Assembly: GCF_028283685.1 (NCBI RefSeq)
Contig: NZ_JAPWKF010000006.1
Location: forward strand, 357,729 to 421,728
From: Edaphobacter sp.
GTDB taxonomy: Bacteria; Acidobacteriota; Terriglobia; Terriglobales; Acidobacteriaceae
Length of the DNA stretch: 64,000 nucleotides
Reading direction: 5' to 3'
Each line of letters opens with the position of its first letter. Within the stretch, counting starts at the first letter, position 1. A program made the position numbers and the translations under genes. Under the pieces are notes generated by a model. The model saw nothing but the letters and a program-made list of their open reading frames with translations. It was not told the DNA's origin and made no database searches. This document shows positions 23,891-35,056 of this stretch, piece after piece.

Positions 23891-26800
23891 TCAGAGCCTG
23901 AACTGCTTGTCAAGGCTGCTGCCGGCCTCTTCGACGTAGAAGATGACGCGGTCGCGGCCGCCGCCCTTGGCCTGGTAGAGGGCCTCGTCGGCGCAGCGGA
24001 TGAGGTCTTCGACCGTCGCCATCGTGGGATCGAGCCAGGCCACGCCGAAGCTCGAGGTGACACCGATGGCGCGTTCCTCGTAGACGAAGGCCTCGCTGGT
24101 GAAGGAATGTTGCAGCTGGCTCAGCCGCGCGTGGGGGTCCTGGAAGGGAAGGCCGGGAAGCACGATCAGAAACTCCTCGCCGCCGTATCGCCCGATGAAG
24201 TCGTAGGGCCGCACGCTTTCGAGCATGCGCTGCGCGGCCTGGCGCAGCACGGCATCGCCGGCGAGGTGGCCATGGGTATCGTTGATCTGTTTGAAGTGGT
24301 CGACGTCAGCCAGCACGACGGCGAGAGGAGCGTTGGAGCGGCGGGCGCGTTCGATCTCGCGGCGCAGCACGTTGAGGATCTCGGAGCGGTTGTAAATGCC
24401 GGTCAGCGAGTCTCGCGTGGCCTGTTGCCGCAGCTCTTCGCGGGTGGCGAGCAGCTCTGCCTTCTCTGCCTCGAGCTCGCGGGTCCGCTGCGCGATCAGG
24501 TGCCGCAGCATGCGCTGCCGCTTGATCAGTGTGCGCTGCCTCCAGTTCCAGATAAAGACCACGCCGGCGAAGGAGGCGATGCTGAGCAGAAGGTAGAACG
24601 ACCGGCTGCGCCACCAGGGCGGGCGGACGATGAAGCGGAGAGAGGTAACGGGCGACTGCCACTGGCGATCCGGATCGATGGCCTGCAGCTCGAAGCGATA
24701 GCTGCCGGGGGGCAGGGCGGCGTAGTGCAGACGGTGCGCCGCGGTCTCACCCCAGGTCTCTTCGAGGCCGTTGAGCTTGTAGCGGAAGTGGAGGGCGGAG
24801 TCGCGGGCAAGGTTGTGCGAGGTGAAGCTGACGTCGAAGGGACCGTCTTCCCAGCGCAGCGCCGTTCTTTGATCCAGCTCCAGCGTCCTGCCGGCGATGC
24901 TCGCCGAGGTGATGGTGACGTCGAGCGGTACGGCGCTGAAGAAGCGTTTGGGCAGAGAGGCGTGGACCGCTCCGCCATTGACGCCGAACCAGACGGAGCC
25001 GTCGTTGTCGGCGAAGAAGGAGCCCTCGTCCGTATCGTTGGAGATGAGGCCGTCGCGCTGCGTGAGAAGCCGCCAGGTCTTGCCGTCGTAGAGGTTCATG
25101 CCCTGGTCGGTGCCGATCCAGAGATATCCCCGCTTATCGAAGCGCACGATCTGGACGACGTTGGAGACCAGGGTCGGCATGGCGACCGACTCGATGAGCT
25201 GGGCCTCGCTACCGGTGATGCGGAGGTGCAACAGTGCGGGGATGCCACCGCCGATCCACAGCGTGCCGTCTGCGGCGGCGGCGAGGTTGCGCAGCTGCCC
25301 GCGTGTCGCTGCGGGGTCGAGCGGGATGATGTTGAAGTGGCCGGTGCTGTTGGTGTAGTGGTACAGGTGCTGGTCGGCGAGGAACCAGAGATCGTGATCG
25401 GGCGTCTCGGCGGCGTCGGCGAAGGCGTCGGTCGAGAGGGGGCTGTCGGGGATGGCCTCGATGACAGGATCTGCTGCGGTGGGGTCGCGGACGACGAAGA
25501 GGCCGTTGCGGCTCATCAGCCAGAGGCGGCCCTCGAAGTCGGCGAAGGAGCGGATGAGCGGGGGCAGATGGGAGCGGAAGGTGATCTGCTGCGCCTGGGG
25601 ATCGGTGCGCACGAGTTCGCCGTCGATGCGCGAGAACCAGAGCGAGCCGTCGCTGCTCTCGTTGATGCCGACGCCGTGGGGGAAGGGATGCGCGGCGAAG
25701 GCCGGTGGCGGGCTGATGCGATGCGTTGTCTGGTCGAGCAGGCCGACCTGGTACTGATCGGAGATCCAGAGATGGCTGCGGCTGTCGCGGAAGATGGGCC
25801 ATGCCACGTCGTCGCCGAGGCCCTGCGCGGAGGTCCAGTTCTCGATGACGCCGTAGCCGAGCCAGCGGTAGATGCCGTGGCCGCGCGTGGCGAACCAGTG
25901 GTGGCCGGTGTGGTCGATCAGGATGGTGCTGATGTCGTTGAGGGAGACGCCGTTGTTCTTGTCGTAGGTGCGCCAGGCGTTGTTCTTCCAGACGGCGACG
26001 CCGCGATTGATCTGGGTGAAGAGATCGCCTTCGGGATCCTGCGCGAAGGAGAGGATGCCGGAGCCGTGATAGGGCGTCGTGCCGTCGGGAATATCGCGCA
26101 GCATGAACTTCTGCTCGCCCTTCAGCATCACGACGATGTGCTGCTCGCCGCGTGCCCAGAGCGTGCCCTGGCGGTCGATGAAGAGGCGCAGCCAGTTGTC
26201 GTCAACGGGAAGCTGCTGGCCGGAGGAGAAGAACTCAACCTCGGGGTGCTGTGCGGTCTCGAGCGGATAACGCAGGCGGCAGATGCTGGCGCCACAGCCC
26301 ATCCACAGCGTGTTGTCCGCGAAGAGGATGCTGTGGATCTTTCCCAGCTCAGGATGCGCGACGAGGTTCTGCGCGTCGAAGAACGGAGCCGCCGTCCAGC
26401 CGGAGCCTGTATCGGTCAGCAGGCGGACGCCGCCGCGGATCAGCACCAGCAGGTGCGTCCGGTTCAGCGCGGCGACGGTCTGGCCTTCGGTAAAGTGGGC
26501 GTCGCTGTCGCCCAGCGGAACGGAGGTGGCGCGCTGCCCGTTGAAGAGGTAGAGGTGATTGTTGGTGGTGATCCAGATGCGCTCGAAGTCGTCTTTGTAG
26601 AGTCCGGGCGTCAGTTGTTCGCCCAGTCCCTGCTGCTCGCCGAAGCGCTGGAAGGAGGAGCCGTCGTAGCGGAAGAGGCCGTTTTCGGTGCCCATCCAGA
26701 GCGAGCCGTCGGCGTCTTCGACCATGCTGAAGACGTCGAGGTTGCGGAGGCCGTCGTCCTGCCCATAGTGGCGGAAGGTAAACTGCTGGGCGTGCGAGCA

Positions 26801-26980
26801 GATGGCCTGCACGAGCAACAGGAGGGAGACGTGCAGCATGAGCCGACGGCGCTGGATGCCCCGCAGAATGGACAACCTCTGCTTCCGTCTTCTGATCGCT
26901 CTTTGAAGTGCAGGAGTCAAGCTCCGAAGTGCAGGAGTCAAGCCCTTGACCTGAGAGTCTGTGGCAGCGGAACTGTTCAA
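23891..26980 (-). CDS. Propeller sensor fused to a diguanylate cyclase
   Basis: 1029 residues. A TTG at 26980 has AGGTG 7 bases upstream; the Arg-rich n-region then leads to a hydrophobic stretch (about 47-64, MLHVSLLLLVQAICSHAQ) serving as signal or anchor. A later start at Met48 is possible. Repeated Trp-Gly/Gly-Leu blades (SLWMGTENGLFRYDG, YLWIGTDQGMNLYDG) make a two-component-regulator propeller to about residue 690. A Y_Y_Y domain follows (FRYKLNGLEETWG), then a membrane helix, a coiled coil and a GGDEF domain with intact GGEEF (933-937) and RPYD I-site (924-927). Periplasmic ligand, perhaps a polysaccharide fragment, would control c-di-GMP output. Confidence 0.92.
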   Translation of the reverse strand: MNSSAATDSQVKGLTPALRSLTPALQRAIRRRKQRLSILRGIQRRRLMLHVSLLLLVQAICSHAQQFTFRHYGQDDGLRNLDVFSMVEDADGSLWMGTENGLFRYDGSSFQRFGEQQGLGEQLTPGLYKDDFERIWITTNNHLYLFNGQRATSVPLGDSDAHFTEGQTVAALNRTHLLVLIRGGVRLLTDTGSGWTAAPFFDAQNLVAHPELGKIHSILFADNTLWMGCGASICRLRYPLETAQHPEVEFFSSGQQLPVDDNWLRLFIDRQGTLWARGEQHIVVMLKGEQKFMLRDIPDGTTPYHGSGILSFAQDPEGDLFTQINRGVAVWKNNAWRTYDKNNGVSLNDISTILIDHTGHHWFATRGHGIYRWLGYGVIENWTSAQGLGDDVAWPIFRDSRSHLWISDQYQVGLLDQTTHRISPPPAFAAHPFPHGVGINESSDGSLWFSRIDGELVRTDPQAQQITFRSHLPPLIRSFADFEGRLWLMSRNGLFVVRDPTAADPVIEAIPDSPLSTDAFADAAETPDHDLWFLADQHLYHYTNSTGHFNIIPLDPAATRGQLRNLAAAADGTLWIGGGIPALLHLRITGSEAQLIESVAMPTLVSNVVQIVRFDKRGYLWIGTDQGMNLYDGKTWRLLTQRDGLISNDTDEGSFFADNDGSVWFGVNGGAVHASLPKRFFSAVPLDVTITSASIAGRTLELDQRTALRWEDGPFDVSFTSHNLARDSALHFRYKLNGLEETWGETAAHRLHYAALPPGSYRFELQAIDPDRQWQSPVTSLRFIVRPPWWRSRSFYLLLSIASFAGVVFIWNWRQRTLIKRQRMLRHLIAQRTRELEAEKAELLATREELRQQATRDSLTGIYNRSEILNVLRREIERARRSNAPLAVVLADVDHFKQINDTHGHLAGDAVLRQAAQRMLESVRPYDFIGRYGGEEFLIVLPGLPFQDPHARLSQLQHSFTSEAFVYEERAIGVTSSFGVAWLDPTMATVEDLIRCADEALYQAKGGGRDRVIFYVEEAGSSLDKQFRL
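26905..26943. repeat. In-frame 21-base duplication at the 5' end of the propeller cyclase gene
   Basis: An 18-base identical block occurs at 26905-26922 and 26926-26943. The 21-base period equals seven codons, giving LTPALRS-LTPALQR in the N-terminal leader if the TTG start is used. Confidence 0.75.
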
Positions 26981-27159
26981 TGAACTTCACCTGGGCTAGA
27001 CTCTTCGTCCGGGTCACAGGTGCAGCTCTGTACAGAACCGGCGCGAAGGAAAGTCTCTCGTTCTCGGAGATTAGATGGCAAATCGCTTCACTATGGCTGT
27101 AAGCGCAGCTTCGTATCCTGCGCCTGCTCTTCCAAAGTCATTCATTTCATGACAGAAGC

Positions 27160-27405
27160 TTAGATGCCGATTCCGAAGTCCACGTCCTGCTCATCGCCGG
27201 AGTGCGAATAGAAATCGTATGGCGTGCGGCGGTTGAACTTGTAACGCTGGCGCAGCTCACGACCGACGAACAGGCCGAGGGCCACAGCGCCAAGACCGGC
27301 CGAGATCCAGCCAAGGGTCTTGATGAGAGCCGACTCTCCCTGCGTCTCCGGGAAGGGGAGAACGTTGGACGGAGTTGCGGAATCGTCTTTGCCAGCGGAC
27401 GTCAT
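27160..27405 (-). CDS. Small single-helix membrane protein
   Basis: 81 residues: a polar N terminus, one hydrophobic helix (about 28-47, LIKTLGWISAGLGAVALGLF) followed by Arg-rich residues, and an acidic tail (SGDEQDVDFGIGI). The positive-inside rule places the C-terminal part in the cytoplasm. No family recognised. The 179 bases upstream of the propeller cyclase gene and the 139 bases upstream of this gene hold nothing I can identify. Confidence 0.65.
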   Translation of the reverse strand: MTSAGKDDSATPSNVLPFPETQGESALIKTLGWISAGLGAVALGLFVGRELRQRYKFNRRTPYDFYSHSGDEQDVDFGIGI

Positions 27406-27544
27406 GCTAAGGATGATAGCGCAGGTTGGGGATGTCTGGCAGGTTCCACAGGGGATGCCGCCTCATGGAAGGTACATCCTGTACCAATACGGATCGCCGC
27501 ACAGGGGCGTGTCGACTGCCGATTCCTCCCCAGATCCGCCCAGA

Positions 27545-28204
27545 TTAATTGACGTCAACCTGCTGGAAACCGAGGCTGTAGAGCAGCGTGGTCACGGAGG
27601 CGCGCGCGTTCTTGGTGGCGGCATCGAGGATGCCGTCCTTCAGCGCCGTCTGCTGCAGCTGCTGCTCGGCGCGGGCGCGGGTCTCGGACTCCAGATTCTG
27701 GTCGACTGGCACCAGCAGCCCCGTCGAGCGTGCATAGACGCGGGTGTGCTGGTTGTCGAGCGTGGTGGAGAACAGCTGCGATGCGGGCAGAGTGACGCGG
27801 ATGGAGCGATTGCCATTGTCCTGCTTGGTGATGCGCACATCCTCCGGCTTGAGCTGGCCGAGGTCGATGCCCGCGATGGACTGGCCGTGCACGACCAGCA
27901 GGATGCGGTCGCCGGCCAGCAGATCGGGCAGCACCGTGCTCGAACGCGAGCCTTCGATGATGGTGTCCAGCGAATAGACGACCGTCTCCAGGCGGCTGAG
28001 TTTCTGGATGCGCTGCACGACGATCGGCACCGAGGGCTCGATGGTCGTCTGCCGTCCGACGATGCGTTCGGCCAGAGTGGCCATGACGCCGGTAGTGGCG
28101 TGGCGCAGGAAGAGGGCAAGCACGGCTCCGCCCATCATCAAGGCAAGAATGAGGGCAACGAAGATTCCCAGGCCGCTGCCGCTGGACTTGTATTGCGTCG
28201 TCAT
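27545..28204 (-). CDS. DUF4230-type membrane-anchored protein
   Basis: 219 residues. One hydrophobic helix near the N terminus (about 12-33), then a periplasmic domain with the LSRLETVVYSLDTIIEGSR and GDRILLVVHGQSIAGIDLG segments that I associate with the DUF4230 family; no biochemical role is established. The middle is beta-rich and the C-terminal third helical (SETRARAEQQLQQTAL). Same direction as the small membrane-protein gene, with a 139-base gap; not clearly an operon. Confidence 0.7.
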   Translation of the reverse strand: MTTQYKSSGSGLGIFVALILALMMGGAVLALFLRHATTGVMATLAERIVGRQTTIEPSVPIVVQRIQKLSRLETVVYSLDTIIEGSRSSTVLPDLLAGDRILLVVHGQSIAGIDLGQLKPEDVRITKQDNGNRSIRVTLPASQLFSTTLDNQHTRVYARSTGLLVPVDQNLESETRARAEQQLQQTALKDGILDAATKNARASVTTLLYSLGFQQVDVN

Positions 28205-28246
28205 AGTTGCTTGGATGCTATTTCAACGGCGACGAAAACGCATCAT

Positions 28247-29638
28247 TTAGTGCAGCTTGTAGGGTGTGGCTGGTTCCGGAACGGGATCGGGCGTCTTCGG
28301 CGGGTCGATATGAGCTGCTGCTTCGAGCCCTGTGCCGGTCACACCGGCGATACTCACAAGCGGCCCTTCGTATCCGGTGACCCTGATTCCGCGCAGCACG
28401 GCGTTCTTTACGTTCGCCAGCGAGATGCCCCTGCGGCAGGTGCCGGTGACGTCGGAGAGCGTGAAGCCCTGCAGCGGCTTGTCCGGGTGGATGGAGGTGC
28501 CGTCGACCAGTACCGGCACATCGTCGACGTGGATGTTCATAAAGCGGAAGTTGCGGATGGTTGGGATGCCCTCACGGCCGGGGACGGGGTCGGCGTCCTG
28601 GATGCCGGAGTTGAGGATGTTGAGCCTCAGGAAGCCGCCCACCGTTCCCTTGACGTCGAGATTGGTGGCGACGATGTCTTCGATAAACGCACCGCGGCCG
28701 GGACGGCTCTTGATGTAGAAGGCAAAGGTCTTCGCGCCGGTGAACCTGCAGTTGTCGATGCGGACGTTGCGGATGCCGCCGGAGGTCTCGGAGCCGATGC
28801 CGATGCAGGCGAAGATGGAGTCGGCGAAGGTGCAGTTGGTGATGGTGACGTCTTCGGTGGTGTTGAGCTGCCGGTAGCCCTCCTCGCCGCGGCCTGACTT
28901 CAGCGAGATGCAGTCGTCGCCGGTGGCGATGTCGCAGCCGTCGATGCGGACGTGCTGGCAGGAGTCGATGTCGATGCCGTCGCCGTTGCCGCCGGTGGAG
29001 CGGATGGTGAGATTTTTGATGGTGATGTTTTTGCAGCAGGTGGGATGCAGCGACCACATCAGGTGGTAGCTGCTGGAGAAGTCCTCGAAGCGCAGATTCG
29101 CGCAGTTGATGGGCTCGATGAGCGCGGGATGACGCAGCGGACTATCGGGCTTCGGCCTGCCGCCGAGGGCGTTGTTGCCGACGATTCTGCCGGGGCCGAC
29201 GATGCCGGTGTCGGTCGCGTCATTGGCGTAGATCAAGGCGGAGTGGCCCTGGATCCACTTGCCCTCCCAACGGACCTGGGCGACGGGGTAGTCGGCGAAG
29301 TCGGGCGTGCCGGTGAGGGTGGCGTCCTTGTCGAGCCGCAGAAGGACGTGCGAGCGCAGCTGGATGGCCCCGGTGAGATAGTTCCCGGCAGGAAACAGCA
29401 CCTCGCCCCCACCGAGGACGCCGCAACGGTCGATGGCCTGCTGCAGAGCGACGGTGTCGCGGGTGGTGCCGTCGCCGGTGGCGCCGTAGTCGCGGACGTT
29501 GAGCATCATCCTGGGGCGAGCGGGACGCCTGGCCGTGTGAGGCGCAGCCGTCTGCTGCGCGGGGGAGATCCTGCCGAGCACCGGCGCGGCGACGAGGGTT
29601 TTGAGAAGGTTACGGCGGACGAGCGACGTCGGCTTCAT
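28247..29638 (-). CDS. Glycoside hydrolase family 28 (polygalacturonase-like)
   Basis: 463 residues. AGGAG 4 bases before the ATG. The N-terminal RRNLLK plus a hydrophobic stretch resembles a Tat export signal. The right-handed parallel beta-helix begins with NVRDYGATGDGTTRDTVALQQAI, the standard start of GH28 and related pectate hydrolases. Catalytic-motif equivalents are NGDGIDID (first Asp), ATGDDCISLKSG (Asp pair) and IGIGSETSGG; the usual G-H-G before the last motif is IGIG here. It would hydrolyse galacturonans or rhamnogalacturonan from plants in the periplasm. No other pectin genes are adjacent, though a sugar-acid-type set lies at 51-54 kb. Confidence 0.85.
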   Translation of the reverse strand: MKPTSLVRRNLLKTLVAAPVLGRISPAQQTAAPHTARRPARPRMMLNVRDYGATGDGTTRDTVALQQAIDRCGVLGGGEVLFPAGNYLTGAIQLRSHVLLRLDKDATLTGTPDFADYPVAQVRWEGKWIQGHSALIYANDATDTGIVGPGRIVGNNALGGRPKPDSPLRHPALIEPINCANLRFEDFSSSYHLMWSLHPTCCKNITIKNLTIRSTGGNGDGIDIDSCQHVRIDGCDIATGDDCISLKSGRGEEGYRQLNTTEDVTITNCTFADSIFACIGIGSETSGGIRNVRIDNCRFTGAKTFAFYIKSRPGRGAFIEDIVATNLDVKGTVGGFLRLNILNSGIQDADPVPGREGIPTIRNFRFMNIHVDDVPVLVDGTSIHPDKPLQGFTLSDVTGTCRRGISLANVKNAVLRGIRVTGYEGPLVSIAGVTGTGLEAAAHIDPPKTPDPVPEPATPYKLH

Positions 29639-29749
29639 GGTTCTCCTGAGCGGGACCGGGGAATCTGTTCCGCAGGGGAGAGTATCAGGAACGACATTGG
29701 TTGGACCACCGGCACACTTGTTCCGGCTGGAAGATGGCGGAAAAAACGA

Positions 29750-29780
29750 AAAGAGCCAGCAATGGGGATGCTGGCTCTTT
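29750..29780. terminator. Terminator of pyrG
   Basis: A perfect 12-bp stem AAAGAGCCAGCA / TGCTGGCTCTTT with a 7-base loop. On the minus strand TTCGTTTTTTCC follows. It lies between pyrG and the GH28 gene. Confidence 0.88.
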
Positions 29781-29801
29781 CGCTTGATGCCGTATTTCTG
29801 A

Positions 29802-31800
<1,999 letters not shown>

Positions 31801-33489
31801 ATGAACATGAATAAGACGAGCCTCAAGTTGAGAGATTCCGCCCTGGCGGTCGCTGTACTGGCTGCTTCTGCCGTACTGTCGGCGCAGAGCTTTCATAGTG
31901 CTCCCGCGGATGCGGCGGCGCAGGAGAACAAGTACATGTCGGCGGCGGATATCGAGGCCGGCGGCAAGGTCTACCAGGCGCGGTGCGCGGCGTGTCACGG
32001 ACCGACCGCCAAGGGACAGGCCAATATTCCTGCTCTGGCGACCGGAGCGACCCAGGCGGCCAAGCCGGGCGAGGTGTTCTGGTACATCACCAAGGGTGAT
32101 TTGAATAATGGCATGCCCTCGTGGGCGATGCTGCCGGAGACGGATCGCTGGCAGGTGGTCAGCTATCTGAAGTCTCTGGGCGGCGGTGGAGCGGCGGCGA
32201 CGAAGGCTGCTGCCGGTGCCGAGGTGAAGCCCGCTCCCTCGACGACGAAGTTCGAGGCTCCCGATCCGGCGCCTCCGTTCACCGACTTCCGTTTCGAGAA
32301 GCCGGGACTGAGCCGCAAGATCACGGTCGCCGACCTGCCGAAGCCTTATGCGACGCAGTCCGCTGCCAATTCGCCGAAGGTCGTCACCAAGCCCGACGGC
32401 GTGTGGCCGAAGGTGCCGGAGGGCTTCAAGGTCGAGCTGTATTCCAAGGATGTCGACGGCCCGCGTATGCTGCGCACCGCGCCGAACGGCGATATCGTCG
32501 TCGCGGAGAGCGTGAAGGGGCAGGTGACGATCCTGCATGGCATGACCGCCGACGGCAAGGCGGAGAAGGCCAGCGTCTATGCGACCGGCCTGAACCGGCC
32601 TTACGGCATCGCGTTCTATCCGGAGGGGCCGAATCCGAAGTGGCTGTATATCGGCGATACCGATGCGGTGGTCCGCTTTCCGTACAGCAACGGCGATCTG
32701 ACGGCGACGGGCAAGCCGGAGCATATCGCCGACCTGCCGCACGGCAGCAGCGGCCACTGGACACGCGATATCCGCTTCACGCCGGATGGCAAGAAGATGC
32801 TGGTCTCGGTGGGCTCGGGCTCGAACGTGGATGACCCGGACACGACGCCGGGCGAGAAGGATCGCGCCGATGTGCTGGAGTTCAATCCGGACGGCAGCGG
32901 AATGAGCGTCTACGCCTACGGCATCCGCAACTGCGCGGGCGAGGCGATCCATCCGAAGACGGGCGAGCTGTGGTGCTCGGTGAACGAGCGCGACGCGCTG
33001 GGCGACAACCTGGTGCCGGACTACATCACGCATGTAAAGCCGGGTGGTTTCTACGGCTGGCCGTGGTGGTATATGGGCGCGAACCAGGACCCGCGCCATG
33101 CAGGCAAGCATCCGGAGCTGAAGACCAAGGCGATCGTGCCGGACGTTCTGCTGAATCCGCATAACGCCTCGCTGGGCATCATGTTCTACGAGGGCAATCA
33201 GTTTCCCGCGGAGTACAAGGGAGACCTCTTCGCTGCTGAGCATGGATCGTGGAACCGCTCCGACCGCGTGGGCTACGAGCTGATCCGCGTACCGATGACA
33301 CCGGCGGGCCGCGCCAAGGGCGAGTACGAGGACTTCATGACCGGGTTCGTGCTGCCTTCGGGTGAGGCGTGGGGACGTCCGGTTGCGGTGACTGCGGCGA
33401 GCGACGGCTCGCTGCTGGTGAGCGACGACGCGTATGACGCGATCTGGCGCATCAGCTACGTTGGCGCCGGGAAGTCTGCCGGTAAGTAG
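31801..33489 (+). CDS. Cytochrome c-fused sorbosone/glucose dehydrogenase-type beta-propeller protein
   Basis: 562 residues from ATG 31801, with GGGAGGAG upstream. Signal peptide to about residue 29. Residues 48-130 form a class I cytochrome c domain: CAACH (62-66) for haem and MPSW for the axial Met. A Pro/Ala-rich linker leads to a six-bladed propeller (about 195-550) of the L-sorbosone/PQQ-glucose dehydrogenase family (MLRTAPNGDIVVAES, GLNRPYGIAFYP, GYELIRVPM). It should be a periplasmic sugar dehydrogenase passing electrons to its own haem. Haem at the N terminus is one of two known arrangements. Single gene with a strong terminator. Confidence 0.88.
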   Translation: MNMNKTSLKLRDSALAVAVLAASAVLSAQSFHSAPADAAAQENKYMSAADIEAGGKVYQARCAACHGPTAKGQANIPALATGATQAAKPGEVFWYITKGDLNNGMPSWAMLPETDRWQVVSYLKSLGGGGAAATKAAAGAEVKPAPSTTKFEAPDPAPPFTDFRFEKPGLSRKITVADLPKPYATQSAANSPKVVTKPDGVWPKVPEGFKVELYSKDVDGPRMLRTAPNGDIVVAESVKGQVTILHGMTADGKAEKASVYATGLNRPYGIAFYPEGPNPKWLYIGDTDAVVRFPYSNGDLTATGKPEHIADLPHGSSGHWTRDIRFTPDGKKMLVSVGSGSNVDDPDTTPGEKDRADVLEFNPDGSGMSVYAYGIRNCAGEAIHPKTGELWCSVNERDALGDNLVPDYITHVKPGGFYGWPWWYMGANQDPRHAGKHPELKTKAIVPDVLLNPHNASLGIMFYEGNQFPAEYKGDLFAAEHGSWNRSDRVGYELIRVPMTPAGRAKGEYEDFMTGFVLPSGEAWGRPVAVTAASDGSLLVSDDAYDAIWRISYVGAGKSAGK

Positions 33490-33512
33490 TCCTTGAGCAA
33501 AGAAAGAGAAGA

Positions 33513-33540
33513 GACCCGGCCGAGATGGCCGGGTCTTTTT
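33513..33540 (+). terminator. Terminator of the cytochrome c-dehydrogenase gene
   Basis: A perfect 9-bp stem GACCCGGCC / GGCCGGGTC with loop GAGAT, then TTTTT. Confidence 0.92.
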
Positions 33541-33570
33541 GCGTCTGCGATGTTCTGTTGACGGGATGCT

Positions 33571-34317
33571 TCAGACGGTGCGCAGCATGAAGTCGGCGAA
33601 GGTGTGCCAGGCGTGGCTCAAGCCGATGGGGACGCGGGTGAGGTGTACGGCCATCAGCAGGGCCCCTGCCCAGAGGGTGCTGCGGCTGAGGCGGCGCAGC
33701 GTGGTCAGATCGAAGGCGGCGATCATCAGCAGCAGGAGCAGCGGCACGATGTCCTGCGTGGGTGGATGGTGCTGAAAGAGGGCGATGGGCCAGCGTCCGA
33801 CGGCGGCGTCGGTGAGGGCGATGGTGGCGATGAGGATGAGGCGCTTGTGGGCCTCGGGGCGACGGCGCGCGCGGAAGGAGGCCGCGATAAAGATGGCGAA
33901 GAGCAGCATGTCGGACATGGGGATGATGAAGAAGCTCTTCGCGTCGAGCCCGAGCGGACCGGAGCCGCGGCGCATGGCGTCGACCGCGGCCAGCACGCCG
34001 AGGACGATCATGCAGCAGGCGAGAGTAAAGCCTCCAATGCCGAGCCTGCGGTGAATACGGACGTTGTGCGTGGCGATGAGCGCGGTCTGTACGAGGAAGA
34101 GCACGATCCAGAGGGTGAAAACGGCTCCATGGATATGGATGAGCAGGTTGGGAAGCGGGGCGTGGACGGTGCCGGCGAGGAAGTAGGTGCGGGCGAAGCC
34201 GAAGAAGACGATCGCCAGGATCACCAGCGACATGACGCCGAAGAAGATCCTGTCGAGGGCGCGGTGTGGCAGAGAGGCCTTCGGTGAAGGCGCATACAGG
34301 GTTGCAGGCGTCGTCAT
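33571..34317 (-). CDS. Polytopic membrane protein (DUF2306-like)
   Basis: 248 residues with six or seven hydrophobic segments. The stretch HIHGAVFTLWIVLFLVQTAL followed by RIHRRLG is characteristic of a family of uncharacterised membrane proteins that I place near DUF2306. Conserved histidines in membrane segments (LLIHIHGA, HNVRIHR) hint at metal or haem binding, but that is inference. GGAG lies 8 bases before the ATG. Upstream on the same strand is a cupin gene, 130 bases away. Confidence 0.65.
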   Translation of the reverse strand: MTTPATLYAPSPKASLPHRALDRIFFGVMSLVILAIVFFGFARTYFLAGTVHAPLPNLLIHIHGAVFTLWIVLFLVQTALIATHNVRIHRRLGIGGFTLACCMIVLGVLAAVDAMRRGSGPLGLDAKSFFIIPMSDMLLFAIFIAASFRARRRPEAHKRLILIATIALTDAAVGRWPIALFQHHPPTQDIVPLLLLLMIAAFDLTTLRRLSRSTLWAGALLMAVHLTRVPIGLSHAWHTFADFMLRTV

Positions 34318-34447
34318 GACGTGTACTCCATCAAGGGATTGTCGTTACGGGGCCCGTGGGGTGAGGTGAGGTGTACTGGCAGGCTGCGGTGAGTGCATCG
34401 TAGCCTGCCGGTGGGGTTTCTCTGTGACTTAAAGCGGGTATATCGGC

Positions 34448-35014
34448 TTAAAACAGGTAGGCCCGGTTCACGCTGGACCGCGTGGGATGGCTGAGAAGGC
34501 GGCCGAGTGCGTGAGGGTGCGGGGCGGAGCCGCACTGGCCCGGCTTCTCGGAGGAGAAGCTGTGGCCCATGCGTTCGGCGATCACCATGACGCGGGCGAT
34601 CTGTTCTGCTGCCGGCACGGTGAAGCGGTAGGGGCTGCCGTGGAGGATGGGCAGGCCAGCCTCGTGGAAGAAATTCCCCAGCGCCGCCGGGCAGGTGATG
34701 AGCATGCGGACGTCGGAGTGGGTGGGGTTGCGGAAGCCGTGGATGGACATCGGGTTGACGTTGATGGTCTCGCCGGGGACGGCGAAGCACCACTCAAGCC
34801 CGCGGGGCGTGCTGGTGACGAACTCGGGCGCACCTTCGAGGATGAAGAAGGCCTCCTGTTCGGGGTGACGATGGGGAGGGACAACGACTCCCGGGGGAAG
34901 AACTGCTTCAAGGACGCAGTACTGATGGTCTGTCTCGGCGGCGGTGAGTTTCCACTCCAGCTCGACGCCGAGAATATCGAACTTCTCGGACGGATTCATG
35001 ATGATGCGCTTCAC
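34448..35014 (-). CDS. Cupin-domain protein
   Basis: 188 residues. Cupin motif 1 is seen as PPHRHPEQEAFFILEG and motif 2 around PMSIHGFRNPTHSD, so two His plus Glu and a later His can bind a metal. The N terminus (EKFDILGVELEWKLTA) matches small quercetinase-like or sugar-isomerase-like cupins. The reaction is unknown. The C-terminal 40 residues are Ser/Pro/His-rich and probably disordered. GTG 35014 is used; ATG five codons later is an alternative. A TetR gene 42 bases upstream, same strand, may control it. Confidence 0.75.
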   Translation of the reverse strand: MKRIIMNPSEKFDILGVELEWKLTAAETDHQYCVLEAVLPPGVVVPPHRHPEQEAFFILEGAPEFVTSTPRGLEWCFAVPGETINVNPMSIHGFRNPTHSDVRMLITCPAALGNFFHEAGLPILHGSPYRFTVPAAEQIARVMVIAERMGHSFSSEKPGQCGSAPHPHALGRLLSHPTRSSVNRAYLF

Positions 35015-35056
35015 TTTCTTCGTCCCCGTCCGCTCTTTGGTGGCGGATGGCGGGAA

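Noticed and set aside
23576..26983. 1135-codon rightward open frame
   Set aside because: It is the antisense shadow of the propeller diguanylate cyclase gene, caused by high third-position GC; composition is unlike a real protein.
34378..34409. Terminator between the cupin and membrane-protein genes
   Set aside because: GGCAGGCT/AGCCTGCC can pair, but the loop is long and no T tract follows on the relevant strand; left uncalled.
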